Positions 35,469 through 45,210 of a stretch of 64,000 bases of DNA are shown here, in pieces. A program made the translations under genes and the position numbers. Under the pieces are notes generated by a model. That model was not told where the DNA came from and made no database searches. It saw only the letters and a program-made list of their open reading frames with translations. The DNA comes from 2-12-FULL-41-17 sp964562855 (GTDB lineage: Bacteria; Patescibacteriota; Microgenomatia; Curtissbacterales; GWA2-41-24). The stretch covers positions 11,263-75,262 of the forward strand of contig CAZLVB010000001.1 in the NCBI GenBank assembly GCA_964562855.1, in the 5' to 3' direction. Position 1 is the first letter of the stretch; the number at the start of each line of letters is the position of its first letter.

Positions 35469-36377
35469 CTATGCGTTGTCAAAAAGCATTTTTAGAAGTG
35501 CCATTCTGACGAAGACTCCGTTATGAGCTTGTTCGAAATAAAGGGCTCTGGGATCCGAATCTACTTCTTGGCTTATTTCATCAACGCGCGGTAGAGGGTG
35601 AAGTATTAACGCGGTTTTTTTAATATATTTTAGAGCTTTTTTGTCTAAAATATATTTACCTGAATATTTTTTGTAATCTTCGCCTAAGTATTCTTTAGGG
35701 ATTCTAGTTTGATAAATTACGTCTGCTTTCTTAATTGCTTCTAAGTAATCTTCGGTTTCGGAAAATCGAACTTTTTTGGCGCTAAAATATTTTCTGAAAT
35801 CGGTTGGGATACGTAAAGATTTCGGTGAAACGAAAATAATATTGACACTCGGATAATTTGCCAATAAATAGGAAAGAGAATGCACAGACCTGTAAACGGA
35901 CAGTGCTCCTGCCATAGCTATGGTAAACCTGGGATTTTTGACTTTGGAAAAGATAGTGTATAGATCCAGCAACGCTTGAGTCGGATGCTCTCCGCCTCCG
36001 TCGCCCGCATTAATGACTGGCACGGTAGAATAGCTAGCCGCCAAGCGGGCCGAACCGATTTTTGGATGCCTAATTACTATAACATCGCAATAATCATCTA
36101 CGATCCTTATGGTATCCTCGAGAGTTTCTCCTTTAATCGCTGATGAGAATTCCTTAGCGTTTTCTGTTGATATAGTTGACCCGCCTAATTTGATCATTGC
36201 CGATTCGAAAGAAAATCTAGTCCTGGTTGATGGTTCGTAAAAAAGCGTGGCCATTATTTTTTTGTTTAGAAAATTCTGATTGTATTTCCCATTCTGGATT
36301 TCGTCTGCAATTTTAAAAAGCTTAGTCACCGTATCTTTATCAAATTGCTGTGCCGAAATTATGTGTTTAATTCTCAT
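35469..36377 (-). CDS. pyrB: Aspartate carbamoyltransferase, catalytic subunit
   Basis: 302 residues. It condenses carbamoyl phosphate with aspartate, the committed step of pyrimidine synthesis. STRTR (50-54) binds carbamoyl phosphate, RHPKIGSARLAA carries the substrate loop, GGGEHPTQALLDL (127-139) is the family signature and LHPLPRVDEI near 262 closes the aspartate site. The length is typical. The ATG lies 6 nt after TATAAT, predicting a leaderless mRNA. No pyrI regulatory subunit is nearby. It sits alone among glycosyltransferase genes, far from pyrC. Confidence 0.94.
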   Translation of the reverse strand: MRIKHIISAQQFDKDTVTKLFKIADEIQNGKYNQNFLNKKIMATLFYEPSTRTRFSFESAMIKLGGSTISTENAKEFSSAIKGETLEDTIRIVDDYCDVIVIRHPKIGSARLAASYSTVPVINAGDGGGEHPTQALLDLYTIFSKVKNPRFTIAMAGALSVYRSVHSLSYLLANYPSVNIIFVSPKSLRIPTDFRKYFSAKKVRFSETEDYLEAIKKADVIYQTRIPKEYLGEDYKKYSGKYILDKKALKYIKKTALILHPLPRVDEISQEVDSDPRALYFEQAHNGVFVRMALLKMLFDNA

Positions 36378-36383
36378 AGTCTG

Positions 36384-36389
36384 ATTATA
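36384..36389 (-). promoter_or_regulatory. -10 box, predicted leaderless promoter of pyrB
   Basis: The minus strand reads GCAGTATAATCAGACTATG: a perfect TATAAT, 6 nt, then the pyrB ATG. No clear -35 is visible at 16-18 nt. Confidence 0.5.
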
Positions 36390-36394
36390 CTGCT

Positions 36395-37993
36395 TTATCC
36401 ACCTTTAACTGCCGGTTTCCCAGCGGGATTGGGTGCCCCTGGCCAGTGAGTAAGCTTAAAAACCTTAATGCCGATTTCGGGTAAGTCCCATTCACCGACT
36501 ATTTGCGCTCTTCCGAACCCGGCAATTTCCCAAATGGGATGTCCAAGTGGCGCACATGTTCTAGTTTCACAAACTACCAAAAGTTGCTCCGTTACTAATG
36601 TTTCAAGCTCGGTTGGACGAAATCCTTTTATTTCTAGAAAATACCTATATGCATGATCGCTATTGTGATCGGCAATCAGCGCAAAATTAAAAGGCTTATC
36701 TTCGCTTATTTTTGTCACAAAACCGGAAACGGTTGATGTTTGTTCAATTAATCTATTTGGAGGGTATCTAAAAAGACCATTTGAAACAAAATATGCAACT
36801 GTTATGGCAGTTAAAATAAATGTAAAACTTCTAAAAAAAATGTTCTTCCAGAAAACACTAATAACTAAACCAAATAACAGAAAGGGTGCGGGGAACATAA
36901 ATCCGAAGTAGTAATCAAAAAGCTGGCCAGCATAAAGCCTCGCACCCAGTAAGCCCCCCAAAAACCAGATGATACCTATGGAAAAAATTAGTTTTTTCTC
37001 ACTAAATTTCCAATTTTTGGCCAGTCCATATATTCCTCCAACTGCCAAAAACCAGTAAAATATCTTCGTGATAATTGTTTTATTGAGCTCTGATATGAAT
37101 TCCAATAAGATATTACCGGTATTTGAGGCTTGCCAAACCAAATTTATCCTTTTGTAGCCAACAGTTGATCCCCGAGTTATAAATTCCCAGATTGTTTTAA
37201 AGTTAGGAAAATTATTTTTAATTTCGAACAATAAAAATGGCAAAACGGTGACAATTGCTCCCGCTAACCCAGCAGCAAGATAAATGGGCCATTTTTTAAA
37301 ACTAACATTAAAAAACAACACTAAGGTTGAAAGTAAAAATAAAACTGTTGCTAAATAGTGAAGCTGGATAGCGATGCCAAAGCACGCACCGGCAAGAAGA
37401 AAATAGATGACTTTTTTCTTTTGGATGCCTTTATAGAGAAAATAGAATAAGAGAAGCGCAAAAAATGGTAATGGGTTGGGATTCCAGGAAGATCTTGAAT
37501 ACCTAACAATAAGCGGGGCTGTTGCGTATAAAAAGCCGGCAAGAATTGCCGGCCAATAGCCCGCAGTTTCTGCAAGAAACTTAAAAAGTAAGAGCACGGT
37601 TAAGGCGCCAAATGCCGCCACCATGTATGAGGGTCCTACCGGGTCATATCGCCATAAATATAAGAATGGTGCGCCCATCCAATAATAAATTGGGCCAAGG
37701 TAGAAACCGCCTACAGAGGCAGTTGGACCTAAAAACGTTGGCCTTTTTTCCATTATCATCTTTCTCATAACTAGCATATCTCTCCCCTCGTCTCCCAAAA
37801 AAACAACATAATCTCTAACCTTCCAAAATCGGAAGAACATGGCAGTTAAAATTAAAATCAAAAAAATAATGAATTTTATTTTCGAATCCGCGAAACCACT
37901 GCTTCCCGCTCGGGGATGAAGTGGATGAGAAAACATCCTCCAAAGTCGACTGGTAAGTGAAGATGTCATATTTTTAAATTTTCCAAACTTCAT
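36395..37993 (-). CDS. GT-C membrane glycosyltransferase, 'D-x-GRD/LGP' subfamily
   Basis: About 532 residues. VVFLGDEGRDMLVMRKMI carries the acidic loop, followed by PTFLGPTASVGGFYLGP as in 14938-16434 and 56285-57852. Roughly 11 helices follow; the C-terminal domain has HPIWEIAGFGRAQIVGEW. The N-terminus has about 40 extra residues (SHPLHPRAGSSGFADS) before the first helix that paralogs lack, possibly from repeat DNA. Two starts are possible: TTG at 38014 and ATG at 37993. The ATG is preceded at 6 nt by AGGGAG, so it is chosen. It directly follows the GT2-GtrA gene. Confidence 0.8.
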   Translation of the reverse strand: MKFGKFKNMTSSLTSRLWRMFSHPLHPRAGSSGFADSKIKFIIFLILILTAMFFRFWKVRDYVVFLGDEGRDMLVMRKMIMEKRPTFLGPTASVGGFYLGPIYYWMGAPFLYLWRYDPVGPSYMVAAFGALTVLLLFKFLAETAGYWPAILAGFLYATAPLIVRYSRSSWNPNPLPFFALLLFYFLYKGIQKKKVIYFLLAGACFGIAIQLHYLATVLFLLSTLVLFFNVSFKKWPIYLAAGLAGAIVTVLPFLLFEIKNNFPNFKTIWEFITRGSTVGYKRINLVWQASNTGNILLEFISELNKTIITKIFYWFLAVGGIYGLAKNWKFSEKKLIFSIGIIWFLGGLLGARLYAGQLFDYYFGFMFPAPFLLFGLVISVFWKNIFFRSFTFILTAITVAYFVSNGLFRYPPNRLIEQTSTVSGFVTKISEDKPFNFALIADHNSDHAYRYFLEIKGFRPTELETLVTEQLLVVCETRTCAPLGHPIWEIAGFGRAQIVGEWDLPEIGIKVFKLTHWPGAPNPAGKPAVKGG

Positions 37994-38014
37994 GGGATGC
38001 TCCCTGGATTGCAA

Positions 38015-39202
38015 TTAAGATTCTTTCCAGATCAGCAGCGTATTTAAAAGATAGTTTGCGAATAATCCGATAATTACTCCTACTGCCAAGCCGATTTGCT
38101 CATGAAGAGAAAGAACTCTGGCAAAAAATAAGATAGAAGTGAGCTGAATTAGTGGGCTGGCAAAGGATGTCGCATTAAATTTAAGAAACCTTAAAAAAAT
38201 GGAGCCGTCGCGCGAACGATGTTTAAATGTCCAATTATCGTGAAACAGAAAGTTCAAAATTATAGATAGCTCGATAGAAACTATTGACGAAACTAAAAGC
38301 CTATCAAGAGTAACTGAAAATACTTTAGGTGCATGCTCGAAGCTGGGAATAAAGCTGAATAGAGGTTTTGCCAGTATTGGCAAGAAATAAATCTCTCCCC
38401 TGTTGAAAATTCCCAGCGTTATAGCATTTGTTAAATAACTTGCCACACCGACTGTCAAAAATTTAAAGAAGGTTCTTGAACGTTCAATTCTAACCCTAAT
38501 GCCAAATTTCAAAACATCCAAGGTGTAGGCAATAATTTTGGCTTTTGAATAGCCCCTTTTGCGGTCTTCGAAAGTTATAGGTATTTCTTTAATCTTTGCG
38601 CCAGCTTTGATAGCAGCATATAAAAAAGCCGGTTGAATTATGTAAGTTTTAGCCCTCCATGGAACTTTTGAAAAATCGATTTTTTCGAATAATGTTTTAG
38701 TAAAAACTCTGTAGGAATTTGTATATTCAGATAAATTAAACGTACCCCAACTAAATTTACAATAGAGAGCAGAACCCCTTGTAAAGAGTCTCCTGTGCCA
38801 TCCCAGTCGATTCTTACCACCTTTTGTGAGCCTTGAACCGTTTACTAAATCGAAACCTTTTTTTATGTATTCAACCATTTTAGGTAGCGATGCTGGGTCA
38901 TGTGACAGGTCTCCATCCATTTGAGCAAGTACATCGGCTTTGAGTCTGTCAATTGAATAACGATGTCCCTTGACGATGCCTACACCCAACCCTTTTTGTT
39001 TCACATCCAGGTAGTGCACTTTTGGATTTATTTTGGAGATTCTTTTTACAGTTTCTGCAGTACCGTCAAGAGAGTGACTGTCAGAAACTAAAACGTGCAG
39101 ATCGAAATCCGGCAGTAATTTGGAAGCTTGGAGAATTTTTTTTATTACTTCTTCTATATTCTCTCCCTCGTTATAGGTAGGGACATTGACCACAAGTCTC
39201 AT
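38015..39202 (-). CDS. Polyprenyl-phosphate mannosyltransferase (DPM1-like) fused to a GtrA-like membrane domain
   Basis: 395 residues with two domains. Residues 1-240 are a GT2 enzyme: [14 protein letters not shown] (7-20), [19 protein letters not shown] (about 93-102) and NGSRLTKGG are DPM1-type motifs. From about 245, [20 protein letters not shown] begins a four-helix GtrA-like domain, a family proposed to flip or position polyprenyl-phosphate sugars. The same fusion is known in other bacteria and archaea. It would make the donor for the GT-C gene immediately downstream. The start overlaps gmd's end by 4 nt. Confidence 0.9.
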   Translation of the reverse strand: MRLVVNVPTYNEGENIEEVIKKILQASKLLPDFDLHVLVSDSHSLDGTAETVKRISKINPKVHYLDVKQKGLGVGIVKGHRYSIDRLKADVLAQMDGDLSHDPASLPKMVEYIKKGFDLVNGSRLTKGGKNRLGWHRRLFTRGSALYCKFSWGTFNLSEYTNSYRVFTKTLFEKIDFSKVPWRAKTYIIQPAFLYAAIKAGAKIKEIPITFEDRKRGYSKAKIIAYTLDVLKFGIRVRIERSRTFFKFLTVGVASYLTNAITLGIFNRGEIYFLPILAKPLFSFIPSFEHAPKVFSVTLDRLLVSSIVSIELSIILNFLFHDNWTFKHRSRDGSIFLRFLKFNATSFASPLIQLTSILFFARVLSLHEQIGLAVGVIIGLFANYLLNTLLIWKES

Positions 39203-40176
39203 CTGGAATTTTTCTTGAGGAGGTCTATATCTGCCTCGACCATTATCTTGACAAGATCTTTAAAGGTAACTTGAGGCTGCCAACCCAAAATTTTGCGCGC
39301 TTTTGTGGAATCACCGATAAGAAAATCGACTTCGGCTGGTCTGAATAATTCCCGGGAAACTTTTACATATTTTTTCCAATTTTTTACGCCAATTACCTCA
39401 AAAGCCTCTTGGCAGAATTGGGCAACGGAGTGATTTTCCCCAGTTGCTATAACAAAATCATCTGGAAGCTTTTGCTGGAGCATCATCCACATAGCCTTCA
39501 CGTAATCTCCGGCAAAACCCCAGTCACGTTTGGCATCCAAATTCCCGAGTACAATATGATCGGAAAGCCCTAGAAATATTCTGGCAACACCGTGGGATAT
39601 CTTTCTGGTAACAAATTCTAAACCCCTCCTTGGCGATTCATGATTGAAAAGAATGCCGCTTACCGTAAACAAATCATATGATTCTCTGTAATTAATGGTG
39701 ATCCAATGCGCATATACTTTTGCCACACCATAGGGGCTTCTTGGATGAAATGGCGTCTTTTCATTCTGTGGTGATTCTTTAACCATCCCGAACATTTCAG
39801 ATGAAGAGGCCTGGTAAAATCTGGCATCAGGCTTTACTTGCCGTAGGGCTTCGAGCATTCTGGTTGCACCCAAAGCGGTAAATTCCCCCGTAAGAACTGG
39901 TTGTGACCATGAAGTTGCGACAAAGCTTTGAGCTGCCAGATTATAGACCTCATCGGGCATTGATTCAGACAGAGCCGAAGTTAACGACTGCTGATCTAAA
40001 AGATCACCCGGGATGAGAGTTATTCTATCCTCGATATGTTTAATTCTTTCGTAATTTGGCGTTGAGGTTCGTCTTGTCAGACCGAATACTTTATAATTTT
40101 TTGACAGCAAGAACTCTGCCAGATAAGATCCGTCCTGGCCTGTTATTCCCGTGATTAATGCTTTTTTTTGTGCCAT
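39199..40176 (-). CDS. gmd: GDP-mannose 4,6-dehydratase
   Basis: 325 residues. [13 protein letters not shown] (9-21) is the Gmd-type NADP motif. [13 protein letters not shown] (78-90), SSSEMFG (124-130), Y149-x3-K153 and FNHESPRRG are all diagnostic of Gmd and separate it from other SDRs. It makes GDP-4-dehydro-6-deoxymannose, the precursor of GDP-rhamnose, fucose or perosamine. [14 protein letters not shown] is also conserved. The next gene upstream (3 nt away) is an Rmd-like reductase, so GDP-D-rhamnose is the likely product of the pair. Confidence 0.94.
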   Translation of the reverse strand: MAQKKALITGITGQDGSYLAEFLLSKNYKVFGLTRRTSTPNYERIKHIEDRITLIPGDLLDQQSLTSALSESMPDEVYNLAAQSFVATSWSQPVLTGEFTALGATRMLEALRQVKPDARFYQASSSEMFGMVKESPQNEKTPFHPRSPYGVAKVYAHWITINYRESYDLFTVSGILFNHESPRRGLEFVTRKISHGVARIFLGLSDHIVLGNLDAKRDWGFAGDYVKAMWMMLQQKLPDDFVIATGENHSVAQFCQEAFEVIGVKNWKKYVKVSRELFRPAEVDFLIGDSTKARKILGWQPQVTFKDLVKIMVEADIDLLKKNSR

Positions 40177-40179
40177 TTT

Positions 40180-41175
40180 TTAATTTCTTGCGCTTTTTCG
40201 TTCAAACTCAATTGTATCAGATAAGGTTTTTTCTATTGGAATTTCTGGTATCCATCCTGTTTGCTTTCTAAATTTTTCGAAATTGCAATACACTTTTTTT
40301 ATTTCAATCGGCCTGAATAAATTTTTATTAACTCTTATTTTAATTTTTACTTTCGAAAATAATATCAGTTTTTTAAGAATATCAGCAATTTTGTAAGCTT
40401 TTTGCGAACCCAGATTATAAACTTCGCCGGGTTTACCAATTTCAGCGGCTAAGAAGTAGGCTCTGACCATGTCTCGCACATCGGTGAAGTCTCGCCAAAC
40501 ATCCAGATTGCCAACCTCTATTGTCCCGCCGTTATTTTTTTCAAGTGCCGCAATTTGTTCAGCAAACGCTGGTACAACAAAGTGGGGTGCTTGTCTGGGT
40601 CCGATGTGATTAAAAGGCCTAACTCTTACAATCTTTAGTTTACTTTGTAAGAAATACTGGAGGCCTAACATGTCCTGGGCTACTTTTGATACGGCATAGG
40701 GGGAAACTGGCGCAATGGGAGCATTTTCATCCACAGGTAAATGCTTGGCATCTATATTCCCATATTCTTCCGAAGAACCAATAACCAAAATCTTTGCTTT
40801 GGGATTGGTTTCTTTTACGGCATTAAGTAAATATATCTGCGGAAAAATATTATTGGCAAGAGTTTTTTTGGGAGTTTTAAAGCTTTCGGCTGCCGAAGAA
40901 ACCGCAGCCAAATGAAAAACGTAATCCGGCTTAATATCTAAAACGTGATCTCTTACCTCTTTTTTTTTAAGTATGTTGCATGGTGACAAGTTAAGTTTGT
41001 GCTCAATGTGGGCAAGATTTTTAATTGAGTGATCGGGATGAAAGAATCCAAAAATTGTAAATTTTTTGGCAAGAAGGTATTCGGCAAGATGACTGCCGGC
41101 AAAACCAGCAATACCTGTGATAAGAACCTTCTTCGAAGAACCTTGATTCCTGACGGAATTTAAAGCTTTTTTCAT
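40180..41175 (-). CDS. rmd: GDP-6-deoxy-D-mannose reductase-like SDR
   Basis: 331 residues. TGIAGFAGSHLAEYLL (20-35) binds NAD(P)H; GSSEEYG (133-139) and Y160-x3-K164 are the catalytic residues. RVRPFNHIGPRQAPHFVVP and LDVWRDFTDVRD are typical of RmlD/Rmd-type reductases acting on GDP-4-keto-6-deoxymannose. Adjacent to gmd with a 3-nt gap and overlapping ugd by 4 nt, the context supports GDP-D-rhamnose synthesis. GDP-talose synthesis cannot be excluded. The first ~14 residues are polar and precede the usual start of the fold. Confidence 0.82.
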   Translation of the reverse strand: MKKALNSVRNQGSSKKVLITGIAGFAGSHLAEYLLAKKFTIFGFFHPDHSIKNLAHIEHKLNLSPCNILKKKEVRDHVLDIKPDYVFHLAAVSSAAESFKTPKKTLANNIFPQIYLLNAVKETNPKAKILVIGSSEEYGNIDAKHLPVDENAPIAPVSPYAVSKVAQDMLGLQYFLQSKLKIVRVRPFNHIGPRQAPHFVVPAFAEQIAALEKNNGGTIEVGNLDVWRDFTDVRDMVRAYFLAAEIGKPGEVYNLGSQKAYKIADILKKLILFSKVKIKIRVNKNLFRPIEIKKVYCNFEKFRKQTGWIPEIPIEKTLSDTIEFERKSARN

Positions 41176-42476
41176 CGGCCGATTCCCACATATTTAAATC
41201 CTAATTGTTTTACCTTATCTATAACGAAAAAATTGCGGCCATCTATAATAATCGGTGTTTTTAGGAGCCTTTTAACAAGTCTTAGATCCAGTTCTTTAAA
41301 TTCAGACCATTCTGTAATCAAAACCAGTGCGTCACAGCCCGAAAGGGCACTGTAGGCGTCTTTTGCGAATTTGATATTTGGCAAAATCCTTCTGGTGTTT
41401 TCCATGGCTTGTGGATCATAGGCGGTTATTTTCGCCTTTAGATCCAAAAGGTGTTTGATAATTTTGATTGCCGGTGCTTCCCTGATATCATCTGTGTTTG
41501 CTTTAAAAGCCAGTCCCAAAACAGCCAATCTTTTGCCTTCCAGATTTTTTCTTTTGCCTTCAGGCGCATCAAGGGCGTTTCTAATCTTGGTGATAAATTT
41601 AAGAATTTGATTCTCGTTAATGGCATCTACCGCCCTTAGAAGTGCCAAGTCGTAGCCGAAAAACTGACCGATTGAAATAAAAGCCAAGACGTCTTTAGGC
41701 AGACAAGAGCCACCATAACCTACACCGGGATATAAGAAAGAGCGCCCGATGCGCTTGTCTTGCCCTACTCCTTCCAGCACTTTTTCGACATCCGCGCCGA
41801 CCTTTTCGCAGAGATTTGCAATATCGTTTGCAAAGGAAACTTTCGTGGCCAGGAGTGCGTTTGATGCGTATTTAATTAATTGAGCGCTGCGCATGTCACA
41901 GATAATACGATTTCCGGAAATCGGCGCGTGCAATTCCAAAAGCATCCTTTGAGCCTTCTTGCTTGCAGAGCCGATAACAATCCTGTCTGGATTGAGCGTG
42001 TCTTCAATAGCTGTTCCTTCTCTTAAAAACTCAGGCGACGAGGCAAATTCAAATTTACTTTTGGCATATTTTTTGGCAGTTTGTTCAAGATCATCCTCGA
42101 AACCGATTGGAATGGTACTTTTTATGGTAATCAGAGTATATCCGGCAAGATTTTTAGCCGTTTCTTCGACCGCTGAAAAGAGATATGAAAGATCCGCCTC
42201 TCCGTTATTTTTCGGAGGTGTTCCGACACAAATAAAAACTATTTTGGATTTCGGGACGGATTGGCTATAACTTGTAGTGAAAAGGAGTCTTTTTGCGTTT
42301 ATATTTCTTTTGACATAATCTGCAAGTTGCGGTTCAAAAAAAGGTATTTTGGCTTTTTTTAGATTTTCAACTCTCTTTTTATCAATGTCGACACAATAAA
42401 CCTTATTTCCTAAATCCGAAAAAATAGCTGCGGTGACTAATCCAACATAACCAGCGCCGACTACTGTCAGAGTCAT
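41172..42476 (-). CDS. ugd: UDP-glucose 6-dehydrogenase
   Basis: 434 residues. The N-terminus VVGAGYVGLVTAAIFSDLG (5-23) followed by CVDIDKKR is the NAD site. TIKSTIPIGF, ASSPEFLREGTAI (145-157) and the catalytic cysteine C258 in GVGYGGSCLPKD give a complete UDP-glucose dehydrogenase of the TuaD/Ugd type. LAVLGLAFKANTDDIREAPA is the C-terminal nucleotide-binding motif. It makes UDP-glucuronate. It differs from the WecC-like paralog at 24169-25497, so two uronic acid precursors are probably available. Confidence 0.93.
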   Translation of the reverse strand: MTLTVVGAGYVGLVTAAIFSDLGNKVYCVDIDKKRVENLKKAKIPFFEPQLADYVKRNINAKRLLFTTSYSQSVPKSKIVFICVGTPPKNNGEADLSYLFSAVEETAKNLAGYTLITIKSTIPIGFEDDLEQTAKKYAKSKFEFASSPEFLREGTAIEDTLNPDRIVIGSASKKAQRMLLELHAPISGNRIICDMRSAQLIKYASNALLATKVSFANDIANLCEKVGADVEKVLEGVGQDKRIGRSFLYPGVGYGGSCLPKDVLAFISIGQFFGYDLALLRAVDAINENQILKFITKIRNALDAPEGKRKNLEGKRLAVLGLAFKANTDDIREAPAIKIIKHLLDLKAKITAYDPQAMENTRRILPNIKFAKDAYSALSGCDALVLITEWSEFKELDLRLVKRLLKTPIIIDGRNFFVIDKVKQLGFKYVGIGR

Positions 42477-42523
42477 ATTAAAAGGGTATCACGGGTACCA
42501 AAAGTACCACAAGTTCTTGGTTA

Positions 42524-43420
42524 CTATAGTAATTTTCCGCTTGACTGTTCATATATGGTCTTTATTCCCTGCTCCCAATCGGTGGGTGTAAAGCCTAACT
42601 TTTTGATTCTCCCTGTTTTTAAGCCGCCATTAATTGGCCGTGGGGCCGGAAGTTTCGTTGTCAATATGGAGCCTTTCTTAACGGTTTGCGAATCACCGCC
42701 GAATTTATCTATTAGAGATTTTGCGAAATCGTATGGAGTTGTTATTCCGGGACTTGCTATGTGGAAAATTCCTGATTCATTTTGGTCTAATATTAATTTG
42801 GTTGCAGGAGCAAGATCATCGATGAACGTGGGTGTGAAAAACTGGTCAGAAAACATCGGGAACAAACTTTTTTGGCGATATTTTCTTAAAATTGCCTTCG
42901 CAAAATCATCCTTATTTTGGAATCTTCCTCTATAAGGATAGGCGATCCTGATAATAATAAAGTCCAGAAGCATCCTTTCAGTCTGCTTCTCCCCCTCCAT
43001 TTTTGTGATACCGTACCAAGAAATTTTACTAATGTTTTTGGCTGGTGGGTCTTTCTCATTGTATGGTCCGCTTGTGCCGTCGAATACAAAATCTGTGGAT
43101 ATAGATATTAATTGTCTTTTAAATTTCCGTGCAGATTCCGCAACATTTTTTACTCCTGCTACATTGATTTTCCAACAAAGGGCACTCTTGTCACCTCGCT
43201 GCTTTTCCGCTTCGTCGACATCGGTGAAGGCGGAAAATAAAATTAGAGCTTGAAAATTGTTACTCGAAAAAAAATTATTTACTGATTTTTGATCTGTTAT
43301 ATCTACGGGCCATTGACTATGCAGATCTGCCTCTATTATCTCGAAATTTTGGCGAGACAGCTGGCAAAATCTCGACCCAACCATCGATGAAGAACCAATA
43401 ACCGCCAGGGTCGTTTTCAT
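42524..43420 (-). CDS. rfbD: dTDP-4-dehydrorhamnose reductase-like SDR
   Basis: About 298 residues. The N-terminal IGSSSMVGSRFCQ is the RmlD-type variant of the glycine-rich motif. FSAFTDVDEAE, STDFVFDG and Y-x3-K in YGITKMEGE are the classic RmlD motifs, and FTPTFIDDLA follows. It would reduce a dTDP-4-keto sugar to the final deoxysugar. The frame is open to 43483, but ATG at 43420 overlaps the rfbB stop as ATGA and starts right before the Rossmann strand, so it is chosen. No rfbC lies in the window, so the exact product is open. Confidence 0.85.
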   Translation of the reverse strand: MKTTLAVIGSSSMVGSRFCQLSRQNFEIIEADLHSQWPVDITDQKSVNNFFSSNNFQALILFSAFTDVDEAEKQRGDKSALCWKINVAGVKNVAESARKFKRQLISISTDFVFDGTSGPYNEKDPPAKNISKISWYGITKMEGEKQTERMLLDFIIIRIAYPYRGRFQNKDDFAKAILRKYRQKSLFPMFSDQFFTPTFIDDLAPATKLILDQNESGIFHIASPGITTPYDFAKSLIDKFGGDSQTVKKGSILTTKLPAPRPINGGLKTGRIKKLGFTPTDWEQGIKTIYEQSSGKLL

Positions 43421-44427
43421 CTTGTAACATATTGTTTTTGATAATAGTCCTGAAATGATCTGTCCTTGAGCTTTTTCCACCAATTCTCATTATTTTTATA
43501 CCATTCAACGGTTAATCTTAGTGCTTTATCGAAATCATATTTTTGTGACCATCCAAGTTCTTTCTTTATTTTTGAAGCGTCTATAGCATATCGTCTATCG
43601 TGACCCGGACGGTCTTTAACGTATTCAATCATCTTCTTATCTTGACCTAAAACTTCTAAGATTTTTTTTACGACCTCTAAGTTGGCAATATCACTATCAG
43701 TTCCGATAAGATAAGTTTCTCCAACTTTACCTTTTTGTAAAACTGTCTCGATGGCGCGTGCGTGATCTTCGACATAAAGCCAGTCGCGCACGTACAAGCC
43801 ATCCCCATAAACAGGAACTTTTTTGCCTTCCAAAATATTGGTGATTGCCAGCGATATTAGTTTTTCCGGATATTGATACGGACCAAAGTTGTCCGCACAG
43901 TTTGTGATTGTAATCGGCAAACCAAAAGTAACATAGTAGGCCCTGACTAAATGATCTGCTGCGGCCTTAGAAGCAGAATAGGGGCTTCTTGGGTTGTAAG
44001 GAGTATCTTCTGTAAATCTTTGAGCTGATTCCAGCTCTAAAGCACCAAAAACTTCATCGGTGGAAATGTGATGAAAGCGTTCAACTTTTTCTTTATATGC
44101 AGCTTCAAGCAAAACTTGTGTGCCCAAAACATTGGTTTTGACAAATATTGAAGGGTCCATAATTGATCTGTCTACATGACTTTCGGCGGCAAAATGGACA
44201 ACTATATTAACATTCTTCATCGCTTCTTTGACTATCTGGGCATTGCAGATATCGCCTTTTATAAAAGTGTAATTTGGACTTTTTTCGACATCGGCGAGAT
44301 TCTCTAAATTACCGGCGTATGTCAAGACATCTAAATTAACGATTTCATCATCAGGATGATTTTCCAGCCAGTAGTGGATGAAGTTGGAGCCGATGAAGCC
44401 GGCCCCCCCAGTAACAAGTAACTTCAT
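43417..44427 (-). CDS. rfbB: dTDP-glucose 4,6-dehydratase
   Basis: 336 residues. TGGAGFIGSNF (6-16), HFAAESHVDRSI (78-89), STDEVFG (122-128) and Y150-x3-K154 in SPYSASKA are all hallmark RmlB motifs. NNCADNFGPYQYPEKLI-type and GKVGETYLIG segments follow in order. It converts dTDP-glucose to dTDP-4-keto-6-deoxyglucose. It overlaps both rfbD (4 nt) and rfbA (4 nt), so the three are cotranscribed from the promoter before rfbA. Confidence 0.95.
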   Translation of the reverse strand: MKLLVTGGAGFIGSNFIHYWLENHPDDEIVNLDVLTYAGNLENLADVEKSPNYTFIKGDICNAQIVKEAMKNVNIVVHFAAESHVDRSIMDPSIFVKTNVLGTQVLLEAAYKEKVERFHHISTDEVFGALELESAQRFTEDTPYNPRSPYSASKAAADHLVRAYYVTFGLPITITNCADNFGPYQYPEKLISLAITNILEGKKVPVYGDGLYVRDWLYVEDHARAIETVLQKGKVGETYLIGTDSDIANLEVVKKILEVLGQDKKMIEYVKDRPGHDRRYAIDASKIKKELGWSQKYDFDKALRLTVEWYKNNENWWKKLKDRSFQDYYQKQYVTR

Positions 44428-45155
44428 TTTTCTTTCCTGATCTCTTCGGCTACCTGAAGGTTGGCACGCAGTAGCTCATCAAACGAAGTTCCGGCATCAA
44501 CCCACCAAGTATTGAGCATTTTGCAAATCATTGTTCCTTCAGAAACATAAAAATTATTAAGATCGGTGACTTCCAACTCTCCTCTGCCAGATGGTTTTTG
44601 CTTTTTAATAAAATCAAAAACCCGCCCGTCATACATATAGATTCCTGTCTGGCCTATGTCGCTTTTAGGCTTTTGCGGCTTCTCTTCAATCGAAACCACT
44701 TTGCCACCTTTAACCTCTATTACGCCATATTGCTTACTGGCAGTAGACATGTGTTTACCGTAAACAACGGCACCTTTTTCTACTTTTTCAAATTCCTCAA
44801 CATCTTTTTGAAGCGACTGGGTAAAAATGTTGTCACCAAGAATTACCAGTAGTTTACCTGTATCTGCAAAATCTTGCGCTAAATTTATTGCCTGGGCAAT
44901 GCCTCCTGCATCTTCCTGAATTTCGTAAGAGAGTTTAAGACCAAAGTCCTTGCCGGATCTTAATAGATTAATAAAAGCTCCGCTGTGGCTAGGGCCGGTA
45001 ATTACAAGTACGTCCCTGATGCCCGCTTTAGCCATCGCCTCGAGCGGATAAAAAATCATCGGCTTGTTATAAATTGGGAGAAGATGCTTATTGGTAACCC
45101 AAGTCAAGGGACGAAGACGGGTAGCATTGCCGCCAGCTAAAATAACGCCTTTCAT
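44424..45155 (-). CDS. rfbA: Glucose-1-phosphate thymidylyltransferase (short type)
   Basis: 243 residues. AGGNATRLRPLT (7-18) is the nucleotidyltransferase signature with N-A in place of the more common S-G or K-G. TNKHLLPIYNKPMIFYPL and LGDNIF carry substrate and metal residues. The protein lacks the C-terminal extension of the 290-residue RmlA, as in the short archaeal-type and StrD-like enzymes. It activates glucose-1-phosphate as dTDP-glucose, first step of the rfbA-rfbB-rfbD branch. It has its own candidate promoter just upstream. Confidence 0.9.
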   Translation of the reverse strand: MKGVILAGGNATRLRPLTWVTNKHLLPIYNKPMIFYPLEAMAKAGIRDVLVITGPSHSGAFINLLRSGKDFGLKLSYEIQEDAGGIAQAINLAQDFADTGKLLVILGDNIFTQSLQKDVEEFEKVEKGAVVYGKHMSTASKQYGVIEVKGGKVVSIEEKPQKPKSDIGQTGIYMYDGRVFDFIKKQKPSGRGELEVTDLNNFYVSEGTMICKMLNTWWVDAGTSFDELLRANLQVAEEIRKEK

Positions 45156-45170
45156 TATATTTATTTGCTA

Positions 45171-45200
45171 ATTATACAAGAGAAAAGACTGTCTCTTCAA
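45171..45200 (-). promoter_or_regulatory. Candidate promoter of rfbA-rfbB-rfbD
   Basis: On the minus strand TTGAAG (45195-45200) is followed 18 nt later by a perfect TATAAT (45171-45176) in CTTGTATAATTAG. The rfbA ATG is 15 nt beyond the box, giving a leader of only about 8 nt. A second TATAAT overlaps the ATG itself. Confidence 0.45.
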
Positions 45201-45210
45201 AATTGGACCT

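Noticed and set aside
42493..42511. Small hairpin GGTAC...GTACC between ugd and rfbD as a terminator
   Set aside because: Only a 5-bp stem with no T-tract on either strand.
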